DNA from: Bacteroidia bacterium
Lineage (GTDB): Bacteria > Bacteroidota > Bacteroidia > Bacteroidales > Rikenellaceae
Direction: 5' to 3'
Assembly (NCBI GenBank): GCA_025999315.1
Contig: BNXD01000005.1
Coordinates: 1 to 52,227 of the forward strand
DNA: 52,227 bases
Both the position numbers and the translations under genes were made by a program. Below the pieces are notes generated by a model, which did no database searches, was not told the DNA's origin, and saw nothing but the letters and a program-made list of their open reading frames with translations. Shown piece by piece: positions 1 through 8,051 of this stretch (the stretch's first letter is position 1; every line of letters starts with the position of its first letter).

Positions 1-545
1 GAGAATTTGGTGCGCTCGGCCATCGCTCCCGAGACAATGGTGGCCGCCGTGGCTGCAAACACCGTCTGGAATATCAGGAAGCCCTCCACCGGCAAACCGT
101 TGTCAAAGAAGCTCAGATCGAACAGGTTGGGCGTGCCCATGAACCCTCCCGCGGCGAACATGATGCCGAAACCGGTGAAAAAGAACAGCAGCGAGCCTGT
201 GATGAAGTCGACGAAGTTCTTCGTCAGTATGTTGGCCGTATTTTTGGCGCGAGTAAAACCCGCCTCTACCAGCGCAAATCCGGGCTGCATAAAGAAGACG
301 AGCATCGCCGCAAGCAGCATCCACACCGTGTCGAGCGAGCAGGCCAGATCGGCAAGCGTATCGATGGCAGAGGCTTCGGCTGCCGGGGCGACCTCTACGA
401 GGGTTTCAGTTACTGCCACCGTGGCGTCTGTTACCTCAGGAGAGGACTCCTGGGCAAAAACTTTCGGGATGGACAAAATCCCTGCTATCAGCATCAGCGA
501 CATCGCTGCCAATGTCGAACGTTTTATCTTGAGAAGTGTTTTCAT
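1..545 (-). CDS. amt: Ammonium transporter, N-terminal part (cut by window edge)
   Basis: Amt/Rh-type channel that brings ammonium/ammonia across the inner membrane. The gene runs off the left edge, so about 181 residues are visible. The start is the ATG at 545-543. A signal-peptide-like hydrophobic stretch (about residues 9-30, ending near FAQE) is followed by a linker rich in Ala, Glu and Val, then the first Amt helix with DTVWMLLAAMLVFFMQPGFA and the downstream EAGFTRAKNTANILTKNF block typical of the family. A cleaved N-terminal extension is usual for Bacteroidetes Amt proteins. It lies 22 bp downstream of the PII gene, the normal glnK-amt pairing, so the two are probably one operon with PII blocking the channel under nitrogen excess. 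The family call is certain; the C-terminal two thirds are not visible. Confidence 0.93.
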   Translation of the reverse strand, partial: MKTLLKIKRSTLAAMSLMLIAGILSIPKVFAQESSPEVTDATVAVTETLVEVAPAAEASAIDTLADLACSLDTVWMLLAAMLVFFMQPGFALVEAGFTRAKNTANILTKNFVDFITGSLLFFFTGFGIMFAAGGFMGTPNLFDLSFFDNGLPVEGFLIFQTVFAATAATIVSGAMAERTKF

Positions 546-567
546 GGCTTTTTACATTTAGGCATTG

Positions 568-921
568 TTATTTTGTATCGGAGTTGTAGAGTGTGGCATC
601 GCCGCGCTTGCCCGTGCGGATGCTTATGGCATCTTCGGCCGGATATATGAAGATGCGTCCGTCGCCGACCTCGCCCGTATAGGCGGTTTTGCGTATGGCC
701 TCGACAGCCTTCTCGACATTGATGTCGCGCACGATGATGCTCAGCAGGATACGCTCGATAGAACTGGTGTCGTAAACGATGCCGCGGTAGATGCGTTCCT
801 GGCGGTCCGATCCGATGCCCCTCACTTCCGAGTAGGAAAACCAGTCGATGTCTACAGCATTAAGCGCCTCTTTTACGCTGTCGAACTTGGTTTTGCGGAT
901 AATTGCTTCGATCTTTTTCAT
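568..921 (-). CDS. glnK: PII nitrogen regulatory protein (GlnB/GlnK family)
   Basis: Trimeric PII signal protein that senses 2-oxoglutarate and ATP/ADP and controls nitrogen uptake. The 117-residue frame starts MKKIEAIIRK. An upstream in-frame Met exists 9 codons earlier, but MKKIEAII matches the family's first beta-strand. The T-loop contains IYRGIVYD, with the Tyr at the usual uridylylation position present. However, the loop lacks the usual RQKGH block and is about two residues shorter than in the E. coli protein. The B-loop/C-terminal signature KTAYTGEVGDGRIFI and IRTGKRG are intact. It sits directly upstream of amt, so the GlnK role is preferred over GlnB. Whether Tyr modification occurs in this organism cannot be told from sequence. 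Confidence 0.93.
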   Translation of the reverse strand: MKKIEAIIRKTKFDSVKEALNAVDIDWFSYSEVRGIGSDRQERIYRGIVYDTSSIERILLSIIVRDINVEKAVEAIRKTAYTGEVGDGRIFIYPAEDAISIRTGKRGDATLYNSDTK

Positions 922-948
922 AAGACAGTTTTTAAAGTTAAACAACAT

Positions 949-993
949 ATATTATGCGCATAATATCCCGAATGTTTCTCTGATGCAAATTTA
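949..993 (-). promoter_or_regulatory. Palindrome and -7-like element upstream of glnK-amt
   Basis: A perfect 18-bp palindrome, ATATTATGCGCATAATAT (949-966), lies 28 bp upstream of the PII start. Farther upstream on the same strand is TAAATTTG (993-986), which fits the Bacteroidetes -7 consensus TAnnTTTG. No clear -33 box is present at the right distance. If the -7 is real, the palindrome falls in the early transcribed region and could be a repressor operator or RNA element for nitrogen control. The palindrome is seen directly; its role is inferred. Confidence 0.4.
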
Positions 994-1187
994 CCGGAGG
1001 ATGACCTGTTTTTGGCCGACACAAAATGGGGTAAATTTTTTTGCAGCTTCTTTTGTTCTGTTTAGTTATTTTATATGGTCAAATTAATTTGGATTCAAAC
1101 AAAAAACAGGCCTTACGCTTTAAGATAGTAAGTCGCGGCAAGAGTGTCGCCGCTCGACGACTTTTGCTGCGACAGGGTATTTTGCAT

Positions 1188-1222
1188 AAAAAAGTCCGGC
1201 AAACTGTCGGTTTGCCGGACTT
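1188..1222 (-). terminator. Intrinsic terminator after the AlkZ-like gene
   Basis: A perfect 13-bp stem (1192-1204 with 1210-1222, loop TGTCG) is followed on the minus strand by a run of six T. It lies 65 bp past the stop of the winged-helix gene at 1287-2372 and should end its transcript. A second imperfect hairpin (1131-1173) lies farther downstream. The rest of 994-1286 shows no convincing gene. Confidence 0.8.
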
Positions 1223-1286
1223 GTCCAAGATAGATTCAGCCCTGTTCTAAAAACAAATTTTTATATCATATTGATCGATATGGGAT

Positions 1287-2372
1287 CTACTGTATCCCGT
1301 GAAACATTTTGAATCTGCTGACGGCCCGCTCGAGCGTGTCGGAGGTTGAAACATCGGGTTGACCTGCGAAAAAGTCGACCGCAACGGGGTTTTTCCGGGA
1401 AGTCGTTTTGCGCCACAACCCCGTCGCCACTCCATTCTCGACGATCACCGGGCGGAATATGCCGTTGCTCGAGACCGCCCGGGCATGGTGTGAGGCGCAA
1501 AGCACCGCCCGACGGTCGCGATAGGCCACGATATATTCGTCGAACGCGGGCAGCAGCCACAGTCCGCTCCCGTCGCCGCCTGCTCTGAGGTTTTGCGGGA
1601 TCAGATACTGCAGCCCCTCGATCTTTTCAACGACAAAATCCCCTCGCAGAGCCTCGGCCCCGGCCCTTGCATCGCCCATTGTGAGGCCCGACCACCAGGC
1701 AAAGTCGACTGTCGAGGCCGGAGCATGAGAGGTGAAGTAGCTGCGGGCCAGACGCTCCAGCGCCTCCTCGCGAGGCAGTGTACGCGCCTTAGGCGCACGT
1801 TCGGCCAGCAGGGCGCAGGTTTGTTTGCCTCCCCGCACGGGGCCGCTGCACACCACCCCGTCGATCTCTGCCCGCATCGCGATGTGGTAGAGCCTCGCCG
1901 CATCGATCGCTATCCCGGCCCCCTTCAGCGCCATGCCGATCTCCTCGCGGGTCATCGCGTGGCCGCCTTCCAGAGCCCGGATCATCACCTCGTTGCTGCG
2001 GACGATGGTCGCCTGGTCGAGACCGAGCTCTCTATCGCGCGCACGCATCGACGCCCTGATACGTGGGGCCGTCAGCTCCAGCATCCAGCGTATGTTTGCC
2101 GCCGGGACCAGATGCCACGTTGGCCTGAGCACGTGCGTGCGCAGTATGTCGCCCCTGTCGAACGCCTCCTGCACCGCGGCCTCGCCGCATCCCGGCGACC
2201 GCACTCCGACGGCCCATTTGACCATGTTGAAATCCTGCGCCTGCATCGCCCCCATCCACGCCACCACCTCGGCCGGCGAGCCGAACGAGGTGTCGGACAG
2301 ACGGTGCGAGGCCACCCGCAGCCGGGCTATGTCGACAGGATGTTGCATAGATTGGTTCTTTAGATGTTGCAT
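1287..2372 (-). CDS. Winged-helix DNA-binding protein, AlkZ/AlkX-like
   Basis: Member of the winged-helix family (HTH_42) that contains the DNA glycosylase AlkZ. The 361 residues include an early MQAQDF, matching the QxQ catalytic/DNA-contact motif known from AlkZ (residues about 43-45). They also include LRPTWHLVP (about 82-90) and, near the C-terminus, LPAFDEYIVAYRDR, both typical of this family. Function is probably repair of alkylated or cross-linked DNA, though close relatives outside antibiotic clusters have no proven substrate. The start is uncertain: the first 24 bases containing the ATG are tandemly duplicated, giving two equivalent in-frame ATGs at 2372 and 2348, each preceded by AAAGAACC. 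The gene stands alone and ends at the terminator 1188-1222. Confidence 0.75.
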   Translation of the reverse strand: MQHLKNQSMQHPVDIARLRVASHRLSDTSFGSPAEVVAWMGAMQAQDFNMVKWAVGVRSPGCGEAAVQEAFDRGDILRTHVLRPTWHLVPAANIRWMLELTAPRIRASMRARDRELGLDQATIVRSNEVMIRALEGGHAMTREEIGMALKGAGIAIDAARLYHIAMRAEIDGVVCSGPVRGGKQTCALLAERAPKARTLPREEALERLARSYFTSHAPASTVDFAWWSGLTMGDARAGAEALRGDFVVEKIEGLQYLIPQNLRAGGDGSGLWLLPAFDEYIVAYRDRRAVLCASHHARAVSSNGIFRPVIVENGVATGLWRKTTSRKNPVAVDFFAGQPDVSTSDTLERAVSRFKMFHGIQ

Positions 2373-2386
2373 GGATTGGTTCTTTA
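2339..2386. repeat. 24-bp tandem duplication over a start codon
   Basis: Two adjacent 24-bp copies (2339-2362 and 2363-2386) differ at one base. Each holds the start codon and purine-rich leader of the AlkZ-like gene, so the duplication adds eight in-frame codons and a second initiation site. Confidence 0.85.
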
Positions 2387-2389
2387 ATT

Positions 2390-2790
2390 GTTATTGCGGC
2401 TCGAAGAGCCGCGCAGCCCGCAGCCACACTCTGCGTCTGCTGGGCGAAGGAGGAAGGCGGGCGTCCTTTTGCCCGCCAACTTCTCGACGACCGAAGCGGG
2501 AGCTTAAGTCCACTTGTGGACTATGCCCTGCGATCGACAACCTGTTTTTCGACTCCCCGCCCGCTCCCCCCAGCGGCAAAGCCGCTGCCGGGCGAGGGAG
2601 TCGGCAGTTTTGACAGGCAAAACTGCAAGATAAATCTAATATGATTAAGTATTGCCATCGCAACTCGCAGAGCTTTGCTCCTCACCTCATTTCACAACAG
2701 ACTGTATATTATATATTTAATCGAAAGGCGCATTCGATTTTCAACTGTTAATTCGTATTTACTTAGATTGTTATTGCGCCCCGCCCCTGC
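2390..2790. repeat. Non-coding GC-rich repeat region
   Basis: A gene-free gap with pieces found elsewhere in the window. GCGGCTCGAAGAGCCGCGCA with following GCAGCCACACTCTGCG recurs near 15771, and the second part near 6895 (inverted) and 46733. The GGCGGGC...GCCCGCC hairpin type recurs at 4206, 11829, 12324 and 22862. At 2737-2754 the motif ATTTTCAACTGTTAATTC matches the right end of the element at 6778-7013. TTGTTATTGCG occurs at both edges (about 2389 and 2769) in direct orientation. No convincing CDS is seen. Confidence 0.6.
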
Positions 2791-2816
2791 GCACGAAGGC
2801 CGCATCAAAACACGCC

Positions 2817-3890
2817 CTAATATTCGATCGGCTCCGTCTCGCCGCGCAGCACGCGCAGGGCGTTGAGCGCCAGGGCTTCGAGCTCGTTTTCGCCCGGCAT
2901 TGCAACCACCGGGGCCAGAAACCCGACCATCCGGCCGATCGATCCGCAAACCTGCTCGCTGTGGGCGATGCCGCCGGTGAGGATTATGGCGTCAACCTCT
3001 CCCGCGAGCGCCGCCGCCATCGCGCCGATCCATTTGCCGACGTTGTAGCACATCGCTTCGTGCACCAGGGCCGCCTTGCGATCGCCCCCGGCGGCCATGC
3101 GCTCCACTTCGCGCATGTCGCTGGTCGAGAGCAGCGACACGAAACCGCCCCCGCCCGTCAGCATCCGCGTCATCTCGGCCTCGGTGTAACGTCCGCTGAA
3201 ACACATCTTTACAAGGTCGCCCGCCGGGACAGAACCCGCCCTTTCGGGCGACAGTGGCCCCTCACCGTCCAGCGCGTTGTTCACATCGACGACCCGGCCT
3301 CTGCGGTGCGCCCCCACCGAGACGCCCCCGCCCATATGGGCCACGACGAGGTTCAGCTGCTCGTATTTTTTGCCCGCGCGGTCGGCATACAGGCGGGCTA
3401 CTGCCTTCTGGTTGAGCGCATGGAACACCGACCGGCGTTTGATATGGTCGATGCCCGTGATCCGCGCCACATCTTCCATCTCGTCCACCACCACAGGGTC
3501 GGCGACGAGCGCCAGAGCCCCCGTGCGGTCGGCTATCCGGCGTGCGATCAATCCGCCGAGGTTCGAGGCGTGGCGACCGTGGGCATTGGTCGACAACTCG
3601 TCCGCCATGGCCTCGTTCACACGGTAGACCCCCGACGGAATGGGGCGCAGCAGCCCTCCGCGGCCGATCGTCGCATCGATCGAGGCTACTTCGATCCCCT
3701 CCTGTTCCAAAGCCCCGAGCGTCAGCCCGAGGCGAAAATCCAGCTGCTTCTCCACGGGCCCAATGGCGCTCAGCTCCTGATCGCTATGGCGCAGTATACG
3801 CTCGAAGAGCATCTCGGAATCGTCGAAAACGGCGATCTTGGTCGATGTCGACCCCGGATTGATGGTCAGTATTCTGTACCCGTTGTGCAT
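2817..3890 (-). CDS. buk: Butyrate kinase
   Basis: Converts butyryl phosphate and ADP to butyrate and ATP (cytoplasmic acetokinase family). The 357 residues are the normal length. The N-terminal phosphate-binding ILTINPGSTSTKIAVF, the central HMGGGVSVGAHRRGRVVDVN, and the C-terminal ILTGGIAHSE are all diagnostic of butyrate kinase rather than acetate kinase. The start codon is inside the left inverted repeat of a short non-coding element (3879-4108), so the untranslated leader consists of that repeat. The natural partner ptb lies 578 bp upstream on the same strand, with two repeat blocks between. A branched-chain acyl kinase role is possible, since substrate chain length cannot be read from sequence. 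Stop is TAG. Confidence 0.95.
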   Translation of the reverse strand: MHNGYRILTINPGSTSTKIAVFDDSEMLFERILRHSDQELSAIGPVEKQLDFRLGLTLGALEQEGIEVASIDATIGRGGLLRPIPSGVYRVNEAMADELSTNAHGRHASNLGGLIARRIADRTGALALVADPVVVDEMEDVARITGIDHIKRRSVFHALNQKAVARLYADRAGKKYEQLNLVVAHMGGGVSVGAHRRGRVVDVNNALDGEGPLSPERAGSVPAGDLVKMCFSGRYTEAEMTRMLTGGGGFVSLLSTSDMREVERMAAGGDRKAALVHEAMCYNVGKWIGAMAAALAGEVDAIILTGGIAHSEQVCGSIGRMVGFLAPVVAMPGENELEALALNALRVLRGETEPIEY

Positions 3891-4108
3891 TTATAAGGTT
3901 GGGTTTTTATAATCAAAAGGCAAAGACACCCCAATCGCCCCGCAGGGGCGAAGTAACCCCGGCATTGAGCGCCGGGCGATTTTTTGGCGGCAACAAGCAA
4001 CAAACGCCCAGCGCAGCGACTGAATAGGCCTTGAAGCAACGCAAAAACAAACGGTCTATTCCTTAACAAAATAACGCATTTTACCCAACCTTTTAAATGC
4101 ACAACGGG
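3879..4108. repeat. Short non-coding element with 26-bp inverted ends
   Basis: The ends 3879-3904 and 4083-4108 are inverted copies with one mismatch over 26 bp, starting CCCGTTGTGCATTT. The 230-bp body has no gene but contains the module CGCCCCGCAGGGGCGAAG with following CCCCGGCATTGAGCG. That module recurs at about 11697-11735 (inverted) and about 23170-23210 (inverted), at the same position relative to an end repeat in the last case. It is one member of the family described in the findings. Its left end overlaps the buk start codon. Confidence 0.8.
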
Positions 4109-4179
4109 TTTGTCGAATAATTTTCAGACAAACTCTAAGAAACTGTTTAATTTTATTCGCGAAAAAGATTATGTTCTCG

Positions 4180-4460
4180 TTGGCTTCGCCTTTCTCCTGC
4201 TGTTGGCGGGCAAAGGGACGCCCGCCCTTCTCCTCGTCGCTCGGCAGAGTTTTCGAGCAAGCTCGACTCTGCGCTCACTTCTTCGTCGATTCGCACCTCG
4301 GCAGAGTTTTCGAGCAAGCTCGACTCTGCGCTCGGTTTGTCGTCGATTTTCGACGATTTTTGCGCCTCCGACAAGGCGCATAGCGGTGTTCTATGTAACG
4401 CGGAGAAGGTGCAAAAAGCGCGAAACAAGAGCCATAGGATTTTCGATGAATAAAGTTTAA
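4180..4460. repeat. Non-coding repeat block with tandem hairpins
   Basis: This block lies between buk and ptb. Two identical 36-bp units begin at 4241 and 4298. Each contains a palindrome with arms GCAGAG and CTCTGC around CGAGCAAGCTCG. Preceding GGCGGGCAAAGGGACGCCCG and the spacer containing TCGTCGATTCG recur near 11829, 12324 and 22862. The six-frame reading gives only short low-complexity frames, so no gene is called. Confidence 0.7.
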
Positions 4461-4467
4461 ACAGGTT

Positions 4468-5364
4468 CTAAAGACAGGCCAGAGCGATGGAATAAAGTTT
4501 TGTCTCCCGGGGGTCGCTGCGCGAGGTGAGCACGCAGGGCACTTTGGCGCCCATGACCATGCCGGCGTGGAGCCCTCCGGCGATGGAGGTGGTGCATTTG
4601 AAGAACGAGTTGCCCGCGTCGATGTTGGACATGCACAGTGCATCGGCGTTGCCCGCCACGGCGCTTCCGCGCAGTTTCTTGATCGCTACGGCCTCGGGGT
4701 AGAGCGCCACGTCGATGGCCAGCGGTCCTTCGGCGATGGCGTCGCCGAACTCGCCGCGGTCGGACATCTTCGACAGTATCGCCGCGTCGACGCACGCCGG
4801 CAGTCCCGCCGACATCTGCTCGGTCGGGGCGATAAGGGCCACCTTGGGCCTGTCGACCCCCAGTTTGCGCGAGACGGCGATCAGGTGGCGCACTATGGCG
4901 CACTTCTGCTGAAGGTCGGGATAGGTCAGCACCGCCACGTCCGATACGGGCAGAAGTTTGGGATAACCGGGCAGTTGCAGCACCAGCAGATGGCACAGCA
5001 CCCCTTTGGGCGGCACCAGGGCATACTCCTTGTTGAGGATGCCGCGCATGTATTTGTCGGTGGAACACAGCCCTTTCATCAGTATGTCGCCCTTGCCCGC
5101 GGCCACCATCCCCACGGCCATATCCACCGCCTGGACATCGCTCTGAGCCTCGATGATGACAAAACGCCCCGGATCGATGTTCTGCTCACGGCAAACATTC
5201 TCGATCTGAGAGCGTTGCCCAACCAGCGTGGCCTCCACAAGCCCTATCTCCATGGCCTCGGCCACCGACTCGATGGTATGCGCATCCTGCCCCCACGCCA
5301 CAACGAGCCTCTTTCGCCCGCCCTTGAGCGCGGCGGGGATAAACTCTTCCAGTTTTTTTATCAT
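4468..5364 (-). CDS. ptb: Phosphate butyryltransferase
   Basis: Exchanges CoA on butyryl-CoA for phosphate, giving butyryl phosphate for Buk. The 298 residues match the Ptb/Pta acyltransferase fold. GDILMKGLCSTDKYMRGILNKEYALVP around residues 92-118 corresponds to the Ptb signature, and GNADALCMSNIDAGNSFFK (about 238-256) to the active-site/CoA region. It is distinct from the longer Pta encoded at 7034-8047. With buk it forms the classic terminal butyrate (or branched acyl) phosphate route yielding one ATP. It is on the same strand as ackA (158 bp upstream) and buk. Start ATG at 5364 begins MIKKLEEFIP. There is no sign of damage. Confidence 0.93.
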   Translation of the reverse strand: MIKKLEEFIPAALKGGRKRLVVAWGQDAHTIESVAEAMEIGLVEATLVGQRSQIENVCREQNIDPGRFVIIEAQSDVQAVDMAVGMVAAGKGDILMKGLCSTDKYMRGILNKEYALVPPKGVLCHLLVLQLPGYPKLLPVSDVAVLTYPDLQQKCAIVRHLIAVSRKLGVDRPKVALIAPTEQMSAGLPACVDAAILSKMSDRGEFGDAIAEGPLAIDVALYPEAVAIKKLRGSAVAGNADALCMSNIDAGNSFFKCTTSIAGGLHAGMVMGAKVPCVLTSRSDPRETKLYSIALACL

Positions 5365-5414
5365 GATCGGACTTTCTGTATATTTGGAATTTACGTTAAA
5401 AGGCTACGTGCTGC

Positions 5415-5435
5415 CGGCCTTGCATGGCAAGGCCG
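5415..5435. other. 9-bp hairpin CGGCCTTGC/GCAAGGCCG
   Basis: A perfect 9-bp stem with loop ATG, followed by GAAAAAC on the plus strand, lies between ackA and ptb. A near-identical hairpin with the same trailing GAAAAAC lies after panB (18186-18207). The lack of a T-run on the 3' side in either direction argues against a standard terminator. Confidence 0.5.
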
Positions 5436-5522
5436 AAAAACAAGCAGTTTTTACCATAGATTTCAGGCCTGGCCGTGATAGATGTCAAGAATATGGCGTT
5501 GCCACAATATCCGCCCTTCAGC

Positions 5523-6746
5523 CTACTCCGACCGCCTTTTGAGCAGGCGGAAGGTGTCGGTGGCGATGACCAGCTCTTCGTCGGTGGTGGCCACCACGAC
5601 CTTGACCCTCGACGAGGGCTTGGAGATGAGCTTGTCTTCGCCGCGGGCGTTTTCGTTGGCGGCCCTGTCGAACTCGATGCCCATGAACTCCATATCCTCA
5701 CACACGGCGCGACGTACGCCGGGGTTGTTCTCACCCACCCCGCCGGTGAAGACCACCATGTCGACCCCGCCCATGATGGCGGCATACTCGCCGATGAACT
5801 TCTTGATGCGCGCGGTGTACATCTCGATGGCCAGCGTCGCGCGTTCGTTGCCCGCCTTCGAGGCTGCCTCCACGTCGCGCATGTCGGAGGAGATGCCCGA
5901 GATGCCCAGAAGCCCCGACTGCTCGTTGATTATCGTACGCAACTTGTTGTAGCTCAACTCATCTTTCTCGGCTATGTAAAGCAATGCTCCGGGGTCGACC
6001 GTTCCACAGCGCGTGCCCATGATCAGCCCGTCGGTGGGGGTGAAACCCATCGACGTGTCGTACGATCTGCCGTTGAGCAGCGCCGTCACCGAGGCGCCGT
6101 TGCCGATGTGGCAGGTGATGATCTTCGAGGTTTCCTGCTCGAGCCCGGTCATGGCGCAGCTCTTGTTGGCCACGAACTTGTGGCTCATGCCGTGGAAGCC
6201 GTAGCGACGCACCCGCAGACGCAGGTAATATTCGTAGGGGATGGCGTAGAGGTAGTTTTTGGGCGGGATGGTCTGGTGCAGCTGGTTGTCGAACGAGGCC
6301 ACCTGCGGCAGGTTGGGCAGCAGGTAGGAGATGGCCTCGATGCCCACCAGGTTGGCGGGGTTGTGCAGCGGAGCCAGCGGCGCGCACAGGGCGATCTTCT
6401 CGACCACATCTCTGGTGATCCGGGTGCTGTCGTTGAAATACTCGCCTCCGTGGGCCACGCGATGCCCGACGGCCTTCAGGTCGGCCAGCGTCTCGATCAC
6501 CCCGTACTTTTCGTGCGTCAGGGCGTGAATGATCATGCTCACCCCCTTGGTGTGGTCGGGGATGGCCGTTTTCTCCTCGTGAACAGGCTTGCCTTCGATC
6601 ATGGGAGTGTGGACAAAACGCCCTTCCGGCTGTCCGATGCGTTCGATGAGCCCTTTGGCATAAAGGATGTGCTCGTCCATGGTGATCATCCTGATCACCT
6701 GATACTTGATGGAACTGCTGCCGCAGTTTAGAACAAGGATTACCAT
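5523..6746 (-). CDS. ackA: Acetate kinase
   Basis: Converts acetyl phosphate and ADP to acetate and ATP. It has 407 residues, the normal length. N-terminal MVILVLNCGSSSIKYQVI matches the family's phosphate-binding signature, RYGFHGMSHKF (about 179-189) the second signature, and HIGNGASVTALLNGRSYDTSMG (about 214-235) the catalytic region with the conserved Arg/Asp. C-terminal VVFTGGVGENNPGVR is also present. It is encoded downstream of pta with a 287-bp gap filled by a short inverted-repeat element (6778-7013), and upstream of ptb. Together pta and ackA give substrate-level ATP from acetyl-CoA in fermentation. Confidence 0.97.
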   Translation of the reverse strand: MVILVLNCGSSSIKYQVIRMITMDEHILYAKGLIERIGQPEGRFVHTPMIEGKPVHEEKTAIPDHTKGVSMIIHALTHEKYGVIETLADLKAVGHRVAHGGEYFNDSTRITRDVVEKIALCAPLAPLHNPANLVGIEAISYLLPNLPQVASFDNQLHQTIPPKNYLYAIPYEYYLRLRVRRYGFHGMSHKFVANKSCAMTGLEQETSKIITCHIGNGASVTALLNGRSYDTSMGFTPTDGLIMGTRCGTVDPGALLYIAEKDELSYNKLRTIINEQSGLLGISGISSDMRDVEAASKAGNERATLAIEMYTARIKKFIGEYAAIMGGVDMVVFTGGVGENNPGVRRAVCEDMEFMGIEFDRAANENARGEDKLISKPSSRVKVVVATTDEELVIATDTFRLLKRRSE

Positions 6747-6777
6747 ATCGTTTCGATTGTTATGATGCTTTTTATGC

Positions 6778-7013
6778 GAATTAACAGTTTAAATTGATTT
6801 ATGTCGTTCGCCAAAATGAATTATATAACTAAATATCAATATGCTATCATCGCCTTAAAAGGACTGCTTCTTGCCCTTCGCCCAAAAAGCGCAGAGTGTG
6901 GCTGCGGCTGTGTCGGCCTCTGCGAGGTCGAAAAAACAGTTGAAAATAAATGCCTTATAGTAATGTGCTTTTCAAAGCGCCTTTTTGCGGAACTAATTTT
7001 CAACTGTTAATTC
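6778..7013. repeat. Short non-coding element, second inverted-end type
   Basis: The ends 6778-6795 (GAATTAACAGTTTAAATT) and 6995-7013 are inverted copies with one or two differences. This end sequence differs from the CCCGTTGTG family. The body contains AAAAAGCGCAGAGTGTGGCT with following GCGGCTG, the inverse of pieces at about 2415 and 46730, so the two end types share internal modules. It lies between pta and ackA. Confidence 0.6.
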
Positions 7014-7033
7014 ACATTTTTTACGTGTGAAGA

Positions 7034-8047
7034 TCAAGTCCCGGTCTTCAGGGCGGCGGCCTGGCAGGCGGTGATGGCTATCAGACCTGTGATGTCATCG
7101 ACCGAGCAGCCGCGCGAGAGGTCGTTCACCGGCGCGGCCATGCCCTGCAATATGGGCCCGATGGCCTCGGCGTGAGCCATGCGCTGCACCAGCTTGTAGC
7201 AGATGTTTCCCACGTTCAACGATGGAAATACCAGCACGTTGGCCCGGCCGGCGATCTTGCTGCCGGGGGCTTTTTTGGCGGCGATGCCGGGGATTATGGC
7301 GGCATCCGACTGCATCTCGCCGTCGATCTGCAGCGTGGGGTCCATCGATCGGGCCAGACGGGTGGCTTCGACCACCTTGTCGACCATCGGATGGCTGGCC
7401 GAACCCATGGTCGAGAAGCTCAGCATGGCGATACGCGGCTCGAACCCGACGATGCCTCGCGCCGTGCGCCCCGTCATCACCGCTATCTCGGCCAGCTGGT
7501 CGGCCGTAGGATCGGGGTGTACGGCGCAGTCGGCGAAGAGCATCATGCCGTTCTCGCCGAAGATGGTGTCCTGCAGCAGCATGATGAACGCCCCAGAGAC
7601 GACGCTCACCCCGGGCATGGTCTTGATATATTGAAAAGCGGGACGCAACACGTCGCTGGTGGCGTTGTCGGCCCCGGCCACCTCGCCGTCGGCATCGCCG
7701 GCCTTGACCATTACGGCCCCCAGATAGAGCGGGTCGCGCAACTGCCGGGCGGCCTCTTCGCGCGTGAGGCCCTTGGCGGCGCGCAGCTCCATCATAAGGT
7801 CGATGTAACGCTCCTGGCAGGGGTTGTCGTCGGGGTCGACGATCGAAGCCCGGCCGATGTTTTCCAGATAGTAGTCGTCGGCCAGCGCCATCACTTTGGC
7901 GTGATTGCCCAGAAGGATCACCTCGGCCAGCCCCTCGCGGATGACGGCGTCGGCAGCCTTCAGGGTGCGCGGCTCGGTGCCTTCGGGCAGCACTATCCGC
8001 TGCAGGTTGCGTTTGGCCTTCTCTTTGACGCTCTCTATGAAATCCAT
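7034..8047 (-). CDS. pta: Phosphate acetyltransferase
   Basis: Exchanges CoA for phosphate on acetyl-CoA. The 337 residues match the short catalytic-domain form of Pta, without the N-terminal regulatory domain found in enteric enzymes. Recognisable blocks are RIVLPEGTEPRTLKAAD near the start, GDADGEVAGADNATSDVLRP (about 116-135) and, near the C-terminus, NVLVFPSLNVGNICYKLVQR with the following GPILQGMAAPVNDLSRG. It starts 4 bp after the crcB stop, so the two genes are probably co-transcribed from the promoter at 8447-8478. AckA lies downstream. Family and function are secure. Confidence 0.96.
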   Translation of the reverse strand: MDFIESVKEKAKRNLQRIVLPEGTEPRTLKAADAVIREGLAEVILLGNHAKVMALADDYYLENIGRASIVDPDDNPCQERYIDLMMELRAAKGLTREEAARQLRDPLYLGAVMVKAGDADGEVAGADNATSDVLRPAFQYIKTMPGVSVVSGAFIMLLQDTIFGENGMMLFADCAVHPDPTADQLAEIAVMTGRTARGIVGFEPRIAMLSFSTMGSASHPMVDKVVEATRLARSMDPTLQIDGEMQSDAAIIPGIAAKKAPGSKIAGRANVLVFPSLNVGNICYKLVQRMAHAEAIGPILQGMAAPVNDLSRGCSVDDITGLIAITACQAAALKTGT

Positions 8048-8051
8048 AGTT

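Noticed and set aside
1041..1250. 69-codon plus-strand frame after the PII gene
   Set aside because: It crosses the minus-strand terminator at 1188-1222 and has no coding character.
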